From positions 62,001 to 126,000 of the forward strand of contig JAZQKK010000019.1 of NCBI GenBank assembly GCA_045542115.1: DNA of 64,000 nt. The letters run 5' to 3'. A program made the translations under genes and the position numbers. Below, one piece after another: positions 17,246-26,029 of the stretch (its first letter is position 1; the number at the start of each line of letters is the position of its first letter). The notes under the pieces are model-generated. The model was not told the origin of the DNA. It worked only from the letters and a program-made list of their open reading frames with translations, and searched no databases. This DNA is from RGIG995 sp045542115 (GTDB taxonomy: Bacteria; Bacillota; Clostridia; Oscillospirales; UBA644).

Positions 17246-18712
17246 ATGAAAAAAATAACTGTTCTTTGTCCCGAACCCCTCGGAACCATCGCCCCGGAAA
17301 TCTACGGTCACTTCTCGGAACACATCGGAGGGGTGTTCTATGACGGGCTTTGGGTTGGAAAAGATTCGGAAATCCCGAATATTAACGGGTTCCGGAAAGA
17401 TTTGGTGGAAAAACTGAAAGCCATTCATCCTCCCGTGTTGCGTTGGCCCGGCGGATGCTTTGCCGAGACCTACCATTGGCGGGACGGCATCGGAGAAAAC
17501 CGCCCCGTTCGCCCCAATTGGTGGATGCATCGGGACGGGCGAACTGAATCCAACGCCGTGGGGACTCACGAATTTGTGGACTTATGTGAGTTGATTGGAG
17601 CAAAACCTTATTTTGCCGTCAACGTCACATCCATCACGCCGATGGAAGCCTTGGATTGGATGGATTATTGCCTCTCTCCCCGGGGAACGACTACCCTTGC
17701 CTTGGAGCGGGAGAAAAACGGTCATCCCGAGCCGTTTGACATTCCTTATTGGGGAATCGGAAATGAAAACTGGGGCGGCGGCGGAAATATGACTCCGGAA
17801 TATTACGCTCTGCAATACCGTCGCTTTGCCACCGTGCTTGCCAATTTTGGGAAAATGTACGGCGTGCAGGTTATCGCAGGAGGCGCCGACGGAGCCGATT
17901 ACGAATGGACCGAAGGATTGGTCTCCAACCTGGCAAAAGCCAAGGGGACGATTCCCGTAGACGGAATGTCCTTCCACTATTATTGCGGGAAATCCGGTCC
18001 TTGCGTGGAATATACCGAAGACGATTGGTATGTTCTGATAGAAAAAGCCCAGCGAATCGAGGAATTGATTCGTCGCCATTCCGCCTTTACCGTGGCCTAC
18101 GGAATGGAAGACCGGATGAAATTGGTCATCGACGAATGGGGATGCTGGCATCCCGAAGGGTCGGGGCCTTCCGAAGGATACAACCTGTTCGAGCAGCAAT
18201 CCACGATGCGGGACGGTGTAATTTCGGCACTTACGCTGAACATTTTTAACAATTACTGTCATTGCATTAAAATGGCCAACGTGGCCCAATTGTGCAACAA
18301 CCTTCACTGCCTGTTCCTCGCCGGCGAAGGCAACTGCATTACAACACCGACCTATCACGTATTTGATATGTACCAAGGCCATCAGGGAGCGACCGCGCTG
18401 AGAACCATCGTCTCTGAAAACGACGACCTTCCCACCGGCATCTCGGTCTCCGCCTCCCGGAACGGAAACGTCATCACCCTGACGATGGCAAATCTGTCCT
18501 GTGAAAAGGACGAGGAAATCTCTCTGGATTTCCTGGGATTGGACACTCCAACAGTCTCGGTCACAGCCCGACTGTTGGCCTGTGACGATATGCGGAGCCA
18601 CAACACCTTCCAGCGGCCGGACGCGGTGATTCCCAAACCGGTTTCCGTCGATCTGAACGCTCCCATTTCTCTGCCGAAAGCCGCCGTTCTCGCCATCACC
18701 GTTTCCCTGTAA
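17246..18712 (+). CDS. Alpha-L-arabinofuranosidase, GH51
   Basis: A 488-residue family 51 glycoside hydrolase that releases arabinofuranose from arabinan and arabinoxylan fragments. The N-terminal EIYGHFSEHIGG and RWPGGCFAETYHWRDGIG are family hallmarks. The acid/base is Glu174 in GNENWG, and the nucleophile is Glu297 in VIDEWG. The C-terminal beta-sandwich spans roughly residues 385-488. No signal peptide is present, so it is intracellular, as most GH51 enzymes are. It is the last gene of the operon that begins with the glycyl radical enzyme; a hairpin terminator follows. Confidence 0.96.
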   Translation: MKKITVLCPEPLGTIAPEIYGHFSEHIGGVFYDGLWVGKDSEIPNINGFRKDLVEKLKAIHPPVLRWPGGCFAETYHWRDGIGENRPVRPNWWMHRDGRTESNAVGTHEFVDLCELIGAKPYFAVNVTSITPMEALDWMDYCLSPRGTTTLALEREKNGHPEPFDIPYWGIGNENWGGGGNMTPEYYALQYRRFATVLANFGKMYGVQVIAGGADGADYEWTEGLVSNLAKAKGTIPVDGMSFHYYCGKSGPCVEYTEDDWYVLIEKAQRIEELIRRHSAFTVAYGMEDRMKLVIDEWGCWHPEGSGPSEGYNLFEQQSTMRDGVISALTLNIFNNYCHCIKMANVAQLCNNLHCLFLAGEGNCITTPTYHVFDMYQGHQGATALRTIVSENDDLPTGISVSASRNGNVITLTMANLSCEKDEEISLDFLGLDTPTVSVTARLLACDDMRSHNTFQRPDAVIPKPVSVDLNAPISLPKAAVLAITVSL

Positions 18713-18720
18713 TGAAAACA

Positions 18721-18788
18721 AAAAAACCTGAGGAGCAAAAAACCTGAAAAGCAAAAACCCTGAGAAGTGCGCTTCTCAGGGTTTTTAT
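18721..18788. terminator. Terminator with decayed repeats of its own arm
   Basis: ACCCTGAGAAG pairs with CTTCTCAGGGT (18757-18782) and is flanked by A and T runs, so it serves the convergent GH51 and PAP2-like genes. Just before it the arm start (AAAAACCTGA) appears twice more with AG/GCAA spacers, giving three tandem, diverging copies of about 19 bases. Confidence 0.82.
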
Positions 18789-19264
18789 TATTTGCCAAAC
18801 ACAAAACCGTGAAGGATCACCGCCACCGCAATCCCGATGCAAGCCCCGGCGGCAATCTGCAAGGGAGTGTGACCGATAAAGGTGTTCAACCGGTCTTCCG
18901 GAAGGGGACGGTCGGGGTTTTCTTCTTGGAGGGTGTCTAACATTTGATTCAACATTTTAGCCTGTTTTTCGGTTTCCCGACGAACCCCCACCGCATCCCG
19001 GCAGACCACCACGGTGAGAATGGCGGAAACAGCAAACACCCCGCTTGCAAACCCTTCCGTCAACCCGCACATCGTGGCAAGGGCCGTCACGGTAGCCGTA
19101 TGTCCGCTGGGCATTCCGCCGTCTCCCAAGAGCCGGCGAATATCCAATTTCTTATAGGTAATCCCGTGAATTATCGTCTTAACGATCTGGGCGGTAAGCC
19201 ACGCGGTAAGGCACGCCAGGATACAGGGATTGGAAAACAAATCAAGCAACAAATCCATAAACAA
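18788..19264 (-). CDS. Divergent PAP2 family membrane protein (YuiD/DUF212)
   Basis: A 158-residue membrane protein of the divergent PAP2 group (Pfam DUF212), remotely related to acid phosphatases that act on lipid phosphates. The core motif GDGGMPSGHTATVTALA (about residues 46-62) contains the conserved SGH of PAP2 enzymes. VVVCRDAVGVRRETEKQAKMLN follows, typical of the family. Four membrane segments are likely. It is the last gene of a seven-gene minus-strand run, five bases after the alpha/beta hydrolase. Its activity has not been shown for this branch; lipid phosphatase is an inference from family and context. Confidence 0.9.
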   Translation of the reverse strand: MFMDLLLDLFSNPCILACLTAWLTAQIVKTIIHGITYKKLDIRRLLGDGGMPSGHTATVTALATMCGLTEGFASGVFAVSAILTVVVCRDAVGVRRETEKQAKMLNQMLDTLQEENPDRPLPEDRLNTFIGHTPLQIAAGACIGIAVAVILHGFVFGK

Positions 19265-19269
19265 CCTCG

Positions 19270-20379
19270 TTATGCGGCAACGTCGTCTTCCGGGAAGGTC
19301 TCGGCAAGAAAGCTCTTAATTTCCCGGTCGTATTTTTCCGGGTCGAGATAACGGAGCCGAGAGTGGGTGCCCCCGTCGAACCAAACTAATTTTTTCTGTT
19401 TGCTCGGGCACATTTCAAACATCTGCTCTGCCGCTTCCGGCAAAGAATACCGGTCGTCGGTTCCGTGGAGCATCAGAATGGGACGGTCCAATTTTTCAAT
19501 CACGTCAATCGGTCCGTACTTCATCGAATGACCGGTGCAGATCTTCATCCAAGCCTCGATAAAGGGAAGACCGAACATCGGTTTTTTCAGTTCGATCATA
19601 TGATTTCGGAAACTGTCCAGGAACGTAGGGAACATCCCGTCGGCAACAATCGCCTTGATATAATCGGGGCATCCTTCCTTGGTCAGAGCGTACAGCGACC
19701 CGGCAGAACCGATGCAGATCCCGTGAAAGATCACCGTCTCGGTATGATGATGCTCCCGGATGTATTTTGCCCAATTCAGCAGGTCTTTATGTTCTTCAAA
19801 ACCCACGGTGTTGTATTTTCCGTCGCTTTCTCCGTGGGCCCGGTTGTCGATGGAAAGAATATTGTAGCCGCTTTCTTCATAAGGCCGGGCGAAATAATAA
19901 CAGTAACGCAACCCTTCGGTCCGTCCTCCCACGAGGATCACGGTCTTTTCCGAACCGAAATCGTAAAATTCCCCGTACAGATTCAGTCCTTCGCTGACGA
20001 TATGAACGTCTTGCTTTTTCTCCCGGTGCCGCTCACTCCAAGCAACCCCTTCGTCGTACATCGCCACCTGGATCTCTTCGTTACAGGAACATTCCCGGGT
20101 CCATTTGGACTTTTTCGTCCGTTTTAAATGCATCGCAAAAATAATATATCCTACAATAGCGTTGGGAGCAAAAAATCCGAAGAAAGCAATGGAGAAGATC
20201 ACGCTCAGAATCCCGAGAATCACCGGCAGAATTCCGGCGACGACCCCTTGTACCGCAGGAAATGTCGCGGCATACCCTATCTCGGCGGAAGGAAACAGCG
20301 CAATTCCGCTGCCAAGAGCATTTAAAACGATTAAAAATGAATCCTTGATAATCTCCAATAAAAACAGTAACGGTTCCAT
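19270..20379 (-). CDS. Membrane-anchored alpha/beta hydrolase with Cys in the nucleophile position
   Basis: A 369-residue protein with two or three N-terminal membrane segments (about residues 1-85), then a serine-hydrolase-type alpha/beta fold. The nucleophile elbow reads HGICIGSAG, placing Cys222 where Ser is usual (G-x-S-x-G). The acid is in HGTDDRYS and the histidine in GGTHSRLRYLDP. RAHGESDGKYNTVGFEEHKDLLNW is typical of the BEM46/YqkD-like branch. It sits in the lipid operon 15 bases after the acyltransferase gene, so an acyl-ester or lipid substrate is plausible. Whether the Cys is catalytic cannot be told from the sequence. Confidence 0.86.
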   Translation of the reverse strand: MEPLLFLLEIIKDSFLIVLNALGSGIALFPSAEIGYAATFPAVQGVVAGILPVILGILSVIFSIAFFGFFAPNAIVGYIIFAMHLKRTKKSKWTRECSCNEEIQVAMYDEGVAWSERHREKKQDVHIVSEGLNLYGEFYDFGSEKTVILVGGRTEGLRYCYYFARPYEESGYNILSIDNRAHGESDGKYNTVGFEEHKDLLNWAKYIREHHHTETVIFHGICIGSAGSLYALTKEGCPDYIKAIVADGMFPTFLDSFRNHMIELKKPMFGLPFIEAWMKICTGHSMKYGPIDVIEKLDRPILMLHGTDDRYSLPEAAEQMFEMCPSKQKKLVWFDGGTHSRLRYLDPEKYDREIKSFLAETFPEDDVAA

Positions 20380-20394
20380 TTCGTCGCTCCTTTC

Positions 20395-21042
20395 TTACTT
20401 CTTCCGGTCCGCTTCAATGCGGCGATATAATTCTTCTTGCAATTCCAGGCATTTTCCCCGGACAAGTTCATTTAGGCGGGTAATCTGTTCCCGATTGAGG
20501 TTGGCGTAGGGACAAAAATCGGACAAGAGAATGGGTTTTCCAATCATCACGTGGACCCGTTTTTTCCACCCGTAATTTCCGTCGGTAATCACCGGAATGA
20601 TGGGAATATCCGCTCGCTGGGCAATCATCAGATACCCGGTCTTAAACTCCCGCATCTTCCCGTCGTGGGTAATGTACGCTTCGGGAAAGATCTGCACCAG
20701 GCGGCCTTTTTTCAGATGGGCTACGCTCTCGTCGATAAACCGCATCCCATTCACGTCCCGGTCGGATTTGATGCCCCCGAAAATGGACATCCCCCAAGCG
20801 ACGAATTTGTGACGGTACACATCAGACTTTAACACCACGTACAGTTTGCGGAAGGGAAACAACCCGGCATTGACGATAAAATCGTACACGTGATAGTGAT
20901 TGGAAACGATCAACGCGGGGCCCTTAACAAAACGGTCTTGTACCGATTTGTCCTCGTAATAAACTTTTTTCTTAAAATAGGCAAGATACAGGGGGTATCC
21001 GGTCAACAACCCGTACCATCGCAAAATTTCCTTGTAAATCAT
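20395..21042 (-). CDS. PlsC-type 1-acylglycerol-3-phosphate acyltransferase family protein
   Basis: A 215-residue acyltransferase of the PlsC/LPLAT family, which adds an acyl chain to lysophospholipids or acylglycerol phosphate at the membrane. Motif I is NHYHVYD with His49 and Asp54 (NHx4D). Motif III is FPEAYITHDGKMREFKTG, near the usual FPEGTRS position. The N-terminal region is hydrophobic, consistent with membrane binding. Its ATG overlaps the stop of the preceding acyl ligase gene as ATGA. This tight coupling to an acyl-activating enzyme recalls the two halves of E. coli Aas. Confidence 0.9.
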   Translation of the reverse strand: MIYKEILRWYGLLTGYPLYLAYFKKKVYYEDKSVQDRFVKGPALIVSNHYHVYDFIVNAGLFPFRKLYVVLKSDVYRHKFVAWGMSIFGGIKSDRDVNGMRFIDESVAHLKKGRLVQIFPEAYITHDGKMREFKTGYLMIAQRADIPIIPVITDGNYGWKKRVHVMIGKPILLSDFCPYANLNREQITRLNELVRGKCLELQEELYRRIEADRKK

Positions 21043-22970
21043 TCCCGCATCTCCCCGATGATTCGTTCAAAATCTTTGAGACAGTAGGAAAAATGCTCCA
21101 TTTCAAATTCCAGCGTCACCCCGTACCGCTCGTCGATCTGACCGATAAGGGTGAAATAATCCAAACTGGTTCCCCCTAAATCGTTCATAAAATGCCCGTC
21201 GTCGGTAATTTGTTGGGGGTCAATACCCAAAATTTCCGCGAACATCTGCCGCAGTTCTGCTTTTAAGGGAGAATCCTCCGTTTGCTCTTGCAAAACGGGG
21301 GCTGAAAGAGTATCAAACAAGCGCACCGAACCGTCTTTTATCTGTCGACGCAACCGCGCCCGGCTGACTTTAATATCGCTTGCCGCCATAATGGGGTCAT
21401 AGGTGAAACGAATCTCCCGAATCCGGTAAGCGGAAGGCAACGCTTCGTTCCCGGCGGAAATCTCGGAGAGCAACGTTTTCCGGCCTTCCTCGGACAGATT
21501 GGAATCCACTTGAACCGCCAACAACAACGATTCGTTGGTTTCATTTCCGAGGACGGAAAAATTTTTCGCCTGGGTGAGCAGAAAGGCCTGCTCGGCAAAT
21601 TCCGGATTGAGGTTTTCTCCCTCTTCCCCGAAAACCAGATCCGAGGCCCGGCCGGAAATCAAATACCGCCCCCGTTCGTCCCGGGACATCAGATCTCCCG
21701 TGTTGAACCATTCGTTCATCGGACAGTCCATTCCGTCCACCAACATCCGACCGCACAGGGAATCCCCCTTGACCAAAAGCCGGCCGTCGCAATCAATCCG
21801 GTAGGCCACCGACGAAAAGGGCTTTCCGATGGTTCCCAATGTCCGGTCTTTCATCGTTTTCGACAAGTCCACCGACGAAATTCCGATCTCGCTCATTCCG
21901 TAGCCGTTACAAAGATGATACCCCAAACCGTTGACCAATTCCAGGGTAGAAGATTTGATGGAACTTCCCCCGGAGATGCAAAATACGATAGCATCCCCCA
22001 GCAATCTTTCCCGGACGGAGCGGAAAAGATATCCCGCGACCTTTTTCCCAAAATTCGGAAAAATTCCTTGAACAGACCGGGAAAGTTTCAGTCCGGTCTC
22101 CAATTTTTTCTGCATTTCGGGGGATTCAGCGGCCTGCTTGCGGACACCTTTTTCCAACGCCGCCCATAGCAACGGCACGGCAAAAATATGGGTCACGCCG
22201 TGGTCCCGAACGGTGCGAAGCAAATTCTGGGGATTCATATCCGGAGGAAACACAAAGGTCGCCCCGAAAAAGGAATACCACAAAAACACCGCTTCCAGGC
22301 CGAAAATATGGTACAGGGGCAAAAACATCAGGTGTCGCTGCTGCCCCTTATAATCTCCCACGATAGCGGGATTGATATCCATCATTCCGTCCACGTTCAA
22401 AATCTGAGCCACCACGTTACGTCCCCGATAAAGACAAACTTTTTTGCTCAACGTCGTTCCGCTGGTAGACAGGGCAAACCCGTCCCCAAACGGAAGGTCC
22501 GGACCGGATTCGGGGGCATTGCGAAGTAACGTTTCATAGGACAATATCTGTGTTCCCAAGGTCTCCGGAGCGGTACTGACGCAGACGGTCAGCGTGGCTC
22601 CCAACGACCGCAACCCCTCGGCGGCAAATTCCGCCGGTTGCCGGAGATTGATCAGATACGGCGTATTGCCGCTTTTCAAAACCGCCCAAAACAAGATCAT
22701 CCACGCCGGTTTGTTTTCTCCGTACAGACCAATATACGCCCCCGTCGTTCCCTGCAAGGCAGAAGAAATCCCCCGGGCGACGGTCTCGATCTCTTCCCGG
22801 GCCTGGCGATAGGTCTTACGGGAAGATGCCCCCACAAGGGAGGCATCCACCGTCATAACGTTATCGCTATGGGCAAATATCATATTGTACACGGTTTCCA
22901 TCGTCCGGTCGGACACCGCAAGGATACGGCAGTCCTTCCGAATCTGTTTTTGGAGTTTGGTCAAAAACAT
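21039..22970 (-). CDS. Acyl-adenylating ligase (AMP-binding) fused to C-terminal acyl-carrier domain
   Basis: A 643-residue ANL-superfamily enzyme. Adenylation motifs in order are LSTSGTTLSKKV (ATP loop, about residue 180), NGYGMSE (about 365), FNTGDLMSRDERGRYLISGR (about 435) and the lysine motif DIKVSRARL (about 550). After about residue 565 comes a carrier domain with the phosphopantetheine serine in LGGTSLDYF. It probably activates a fatty acid as acyl-AMP and loads it on its own carrier domain. The neighbouring acyltransferase, FakA and DegV genes support a lipid role, but a secondary-metabolite acid is not excluded. Confidence 0.88.
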   Translation of the reverse strand: MFLTKLQKQIRKDCRILAVSDRTMETVYNMIFAHSDNVMTVDASLVGASSRKTYRQAREEIETVARGISSALQGTTGAYIGLYGENKPAWMILFWAVLKSGNTPYLINLRQPAEFAAEGLRSLGATLTVCVSTAPETLGTQILSYETLLRNAPESGPDLPFGDGFALSTSGTTLSKKVCLYRGRNVVAQILNVDGMMDINPAIVGDYKGQQRHLMFLPLYHIFGLEAVFLWYSFFGATFVFPPDMNPQNLLRTVRDHGVTHIFAVPLLWAALEKGVRKQAAESPEMQKKLETGLKLSRSVQGIFPNFGKKVAGYLFRSVRERLLGDAIVFCISGGSSIKSSTLELVNGLGYHLCNGYGMSEIGISSVDLSKTMKDRTLGTIGKPFSSVAYRIDCDGRLLVKGDSLCGRMLVDGMDCPMNEWFNTGDLMSRDERGRYLISGRASDLVFGEEGENLNPEFAEQAFLLTQAKNFSVLGNETNESLLLAVQVDSNLSEEGRKTLLSEISAGNEALPSAYRIREIRFTYDPIMAASDIKVSRARLRRQIKDGSVRLFDTLSAPVLQEQTEDSPLKAELRQMFAEILGIDPQQITDDGHFMNDLGGTSLDYFTLIGQIDERYGVTLEFEMEHFSYCLKDFERIIGEMRE

Positions 22971-23008
22971 ACGGCGCGTTCCAATCGTTGTTTTAATGCA
23001 GTGTTTGC

Positions 23009-24337
23009 TTACTTATTTTCTTTCCCCAAATTTGCAATGGATTTGGGCAGGAAGCAGGCCATCGTGAAGGCGGCCATACAGGCAACGGCGATAATCAGAG
23101 TCATATAGGGAATTCCGTTGTTTTGCTTTAAGAAGACCAGCATCGGGCCGGATGCCAGACCGGCGGCAACCCCTTCAAACAACCCCTGCACCGCGAAATA
23201 CATCGAAGAAGCGCAGATTCCCGTCCGGGCGTTTTCTTCCGCCGCCAACTGGGAGGGAATGGTGTATGTAATGGAGAAGAACGTCCCCATCGCCAGAGAA
23301 ACGATAAGTCCGCACAGGACGGCCACGGGAAGCATATACTTCATCGGCAGCATCCGGCAGACGAACATCAGAATCATCGCAAAGGAATAGACCAAAAGGC
23401 AATACTGGAAGCCGAATTTGATTCCCTTTTTCTTGACCAGCTTGTTGTAGATCTGCAACGTAAAGGGAACAGGAGCAAACGACGACGCCATTACCAGGGT
23501 CATATTCAGACCGGTGGACGAGAAGAATTCGTTAATGCCGCTCAAAAACAGTTGCAGACCGAAATTCATAACCGAAGCACAGCACATCCAATAGATGAAC
23601 CTTTTGTTTTGGAACGAATGGGTGATGGATTTGACAAATCCAACCCCTTTGGCGTCCTTGGACCCTTCGGGGATGCCGTCTTTGGTGGACGGTTCTTTAA
23701 TCATAAACAGAGGGATAAACATACTGGCCGCCAAGGGCAGGAACAACAGAGCCACCCAGCGGATATTCATACGGCCGACGTTTACGAACACGGGCACCAG
23801 AGCGAAGGAAATAGAGAAGTACACCACGTCGCAAATGGATTTTACGTTGGACAAAAACAGACGGTCTTTGTCGTTATCCAAAATTTCTGCGAAGGTGGCG
23901 TAGTACGAAATCATCGTCAGCGTATACGCCCCGTAGAACAGACAGAGAAGCAGTGCGAACCAAATGGTATTCAGCACCGTATCCCCATTGTTCAGAGGAA
24001 CCAGGAACAGAAGGTAAGCGATGATCATCGGAACGAAGCCGATCACAATGGCGGGACGGCGACGACCCCAGCGGGTGCGAAGGGTGTCGGTAAAGGAAGA
24101 CAAAGGAATGTCGATGATGCCGTCCACGGCTTTTGCCACAAGAATCAGCGTGGCCCAGATTCCGGCAATGACCAGGTTCCGATCAGAATAGGTCCAAAAC
24201 CCGATATCCTTTTCCGCAAATCCGCCGGTCAACAGGGCAGAACACAGATACGACCCTACGATCATATTCAGCATATTGACCCCGATGCCGGAGCAACCAT
24301 AGAGAAGGATCTGCCACTTTTTGGTAAGTGTTTTCAT
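23009..24337 (-). CDS. MFS transporter, GPH (MelB-like) family
   Basis: A 442-residue transporter with about twelve membrane helices. The GPH-family signature is clear in KAVDGIIDIPLSSF and the following RTRWGRRRPAIVIG loop. MelB-like members carry sugars with cations, but the same fold includes MFSD2A, which moves lysophosphatidylcholine in animals. Here the gene lies between fakA and an acyl-activating ligase, with 24 and 38 bases on either side and no sugar gene in the operon. A lipid or fatty-acid cargo is therefore a reasonable inference, though it cannot be read from the sequence. Confidence 0.9.
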   Translation of the reverse strand: MKTLTKKWQILLYGCSGIGVNMLNMIVGSYLCSALLTGGFAEKDIGFWTYSDRNLVIAGIWATLILVAKAVDGIIDIPLSSFTDTLRTRWGRRRPAIVIGFVPMIIAYLLFLVPLNNGDTVLNTIWFALLLCLFYGAYTLTMISYYATFAEILDNDKDRLFLSNVKSICDVVYFSISFALVPVFVNVGRMNIRWVALLFLPLAASMFIPLFMIKEPSTKDGIPEGSKDAKGVGFVKSITHSFQNKRFIYWMCCASVMNFGLQLFLSGINEFFSSTGLNMTLVMASSFAPVPFTLQIYNKLVKKKGIKFGFQYCLLVYSFAMILMFVCRMLPMKYMLPVAVLCGLIVSLAMGTFFSITYTIPSQLAAEENARTGICASSMYFAVQGLFEGVAAGLASGPMLVFLKQNNGIPYMTLIIAVACMAAFTMACFLPKSIANLGKENK

Positions 24338-24361
24338 AGTTTTTCCATCCTTTTCTGCTTT

Positions 24362-26008
24362 TTATTCAAACGAGATGAGCATATCAAATGCATCGTTTTC
24401 CGTAGAGATAATGTCGATGTCGGTCATCGGGTAATGTTTTTCCACGTAGGCAGACACCGAATCCAATTCTTCCCGGGGCACCGATCGACCGGCAAATAAC
24501 GTCACCGTATCCCGGTCGGATTCCCGTAATACCGTTTCCATCGCCCGAACCGCCACAGCGATCCGCTCTTTGGCAACGCCGAGAAGTTCCGAGCCAGCCA
24601 GGGCAAGAAAGTCTCCCCGCTCAATGGGAATTCCCCCAAAGACCGTGTCTTTGGCCGCCTGGGTGAGAAGTACCCCGTATACGTTTCGGATAATCTGACG
24701 GATCTCTTCCGCGAGGGCCGTTTTGTCGTCGGCTTCAAAATCCATCATCGACAGAGCGGCGTAACATTCCGCCACGGATTTGGTGTCAAACACCGTGACC
24801 TTCCCGTCGGGATATAACCCGCCTGCCTGCACGGCGGCAAGATTGGAATTTTTACTGTTGGGGAACACGAAAATTTCCTTCGCCCCGGTCTTTTCAAAGG
24901 CTTTGAGGAAATCCTTGGTAGAAGGCTGACAGGTCTTATCTCCCAACAGCACAACGTCGGTCCCCATCTCCAAGAAGAGATTTTTCAAAACCTCATCCTG
25001 GGTGACCGCCACCACGGCAAAATCTCCGAAACGGTTGCCACCGCAGATCTCCACGGTGCGGGAGACTTCCGTGTGCTGAACGCTCATATTTTCAATTTTC
25101 AACGTGAGGAATTCTCCGAACCGATGGGCCAATGCCAACACCGCTTCCGGGGTTTTGGTGTGGACGTGGACTTTTATTTTGTCTTCCTCCGCCACCGTCA
25201 CCAACGAATCCCCCAACGCCTGCAATTCCTTGCGGAACGCTTCAAGGTCCATCGGGTCTGCCCCTTCGGTGCATTGCAACAAAAATTCGGTGCAATATCC
25301 GAATTCAAAGGAACTGTTTCGGTCAAAGCGGGTGTAATCCACGAAAGCAGTGGATTCCGGTTCCGTGGCCGGAGCGTCGATGGGCTGACCGTTGAGGTAT
25401 TTCTCCATTCCCTCAAATACGTAAAGAATCCCCGCGCCGCCGCTGTCTACCACCCCGGCTGTCTTCAAAATCGGCAACAGATTGGGGGTGTTCTCCAAGG
25501 ACGACTTGGCCCGTTGCAGAAACAACGAAACCACGTCGTTGATGCTTTTCACCGGAGAAGTCTGCTTTTCCACTTCCCCGCGGACAAATTCCGTCGACTC
25601 CCGGAGCACCGTAAGAATCGTACCTTCCACCGGATGAGACACCGCCCGGTAAGCACATTGCACCCCCCGTTCCAGGGCGGAAACGAAGGAGTGGCAGTCC
25701 ACGTCGGTGCGGTCGTAACAACATTCGGAAAAGCCTTTAAAAAACTGGGATGTGATGACCCCGGAATTACCTCTCGCCCCAAACACCACCGCTTTGGCGA
25801 ATTTTTGGGACAGTTCGGACAATTCTCCCGCCGCCCCTTGGATGGCGGAATATCCGTTCTGCAAGGTGCGGACCATATTCGTTCCCGTATCTCCGTCGGG
25901 AACGGGGAATACGTTCAGGTCGTTGACCTTGTCGCAATACAACACCAGATTCCGGATGCCGTAGTCAATCAGGTGCTGATATTCTTTGCCGTTTATCCTG
26001 TTTACCAT
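24362..26008 (-). CDS. fakA: Fatty acid kinase FakA (DAK2 / DhaL domain protein)
   Basis: A 548-residue kinase of the YloV/FakA type, which phosphorylates fatty acids held by DegV/FakB proteins to give acyl-phosphate for phospholipid synthesis. The DhaL nucleotide site is DLNVFPVPDGDTGTNM with Asp38 and Asp40 (about residues 30-45), followed by KAVFGARGNSGVITSQFFKGF. A middle domain and a C-terminal DAK1/DegV-like half (about residues 320-548) complete the usual architecture. It follows a DegV gene by 22 bases, and the cognate pair is the normal partner set. Confidence 0.94.
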   Translation of the reverse strand: MVNRINGKEYQHLIDYGIRNLVLYCDKVNDLNVFPVPDGDTGTNMVRTLQNGYSAIQGAAGELSELSQKFAKAVVFGARGNSGVITSQFFKGFSECCYDRTDVDCHSFVSALERGVQCAYRAVSHPVEGTILTVLRESTEFVRGEVEKQTSPVKSINDVVSLFLQRAKSSLENTPNLLPILKTAGVVDSGGAGILYVFEGMEKYLNGQPIDAPATEPESTAFVDYTRFDRNSSFEFGYCTEFLLQCTEGADPMDLEAFRKELQALGDSLVTVAEEDKIKVHVHTKTPEAVLALAHRFGEFLTLKIENMSVQHTEVSRTVEICGGNRFGDFAVVAVTQDEVLKNLFLEMGTDVVLLGDKTCQPSTKDFLKAFEKTGAKEIFVFPNSKNSNLAAVQAGGLYPDGKVTVFDTKSVAECYAALSMMDFEADDKTALAEEIRQIIRNVYGVLLTQAAKDTVFGGIPIERGDFLALAGSELLGVAKERIAVAVRAMETVLRESDRDTVTLFAGRSVPREELDSVSAYVEKHYPMTDIDIISTENDAFDMLISFE

Positions 26009-26029
26009 AACGTCTCCAAATCCAATGAT

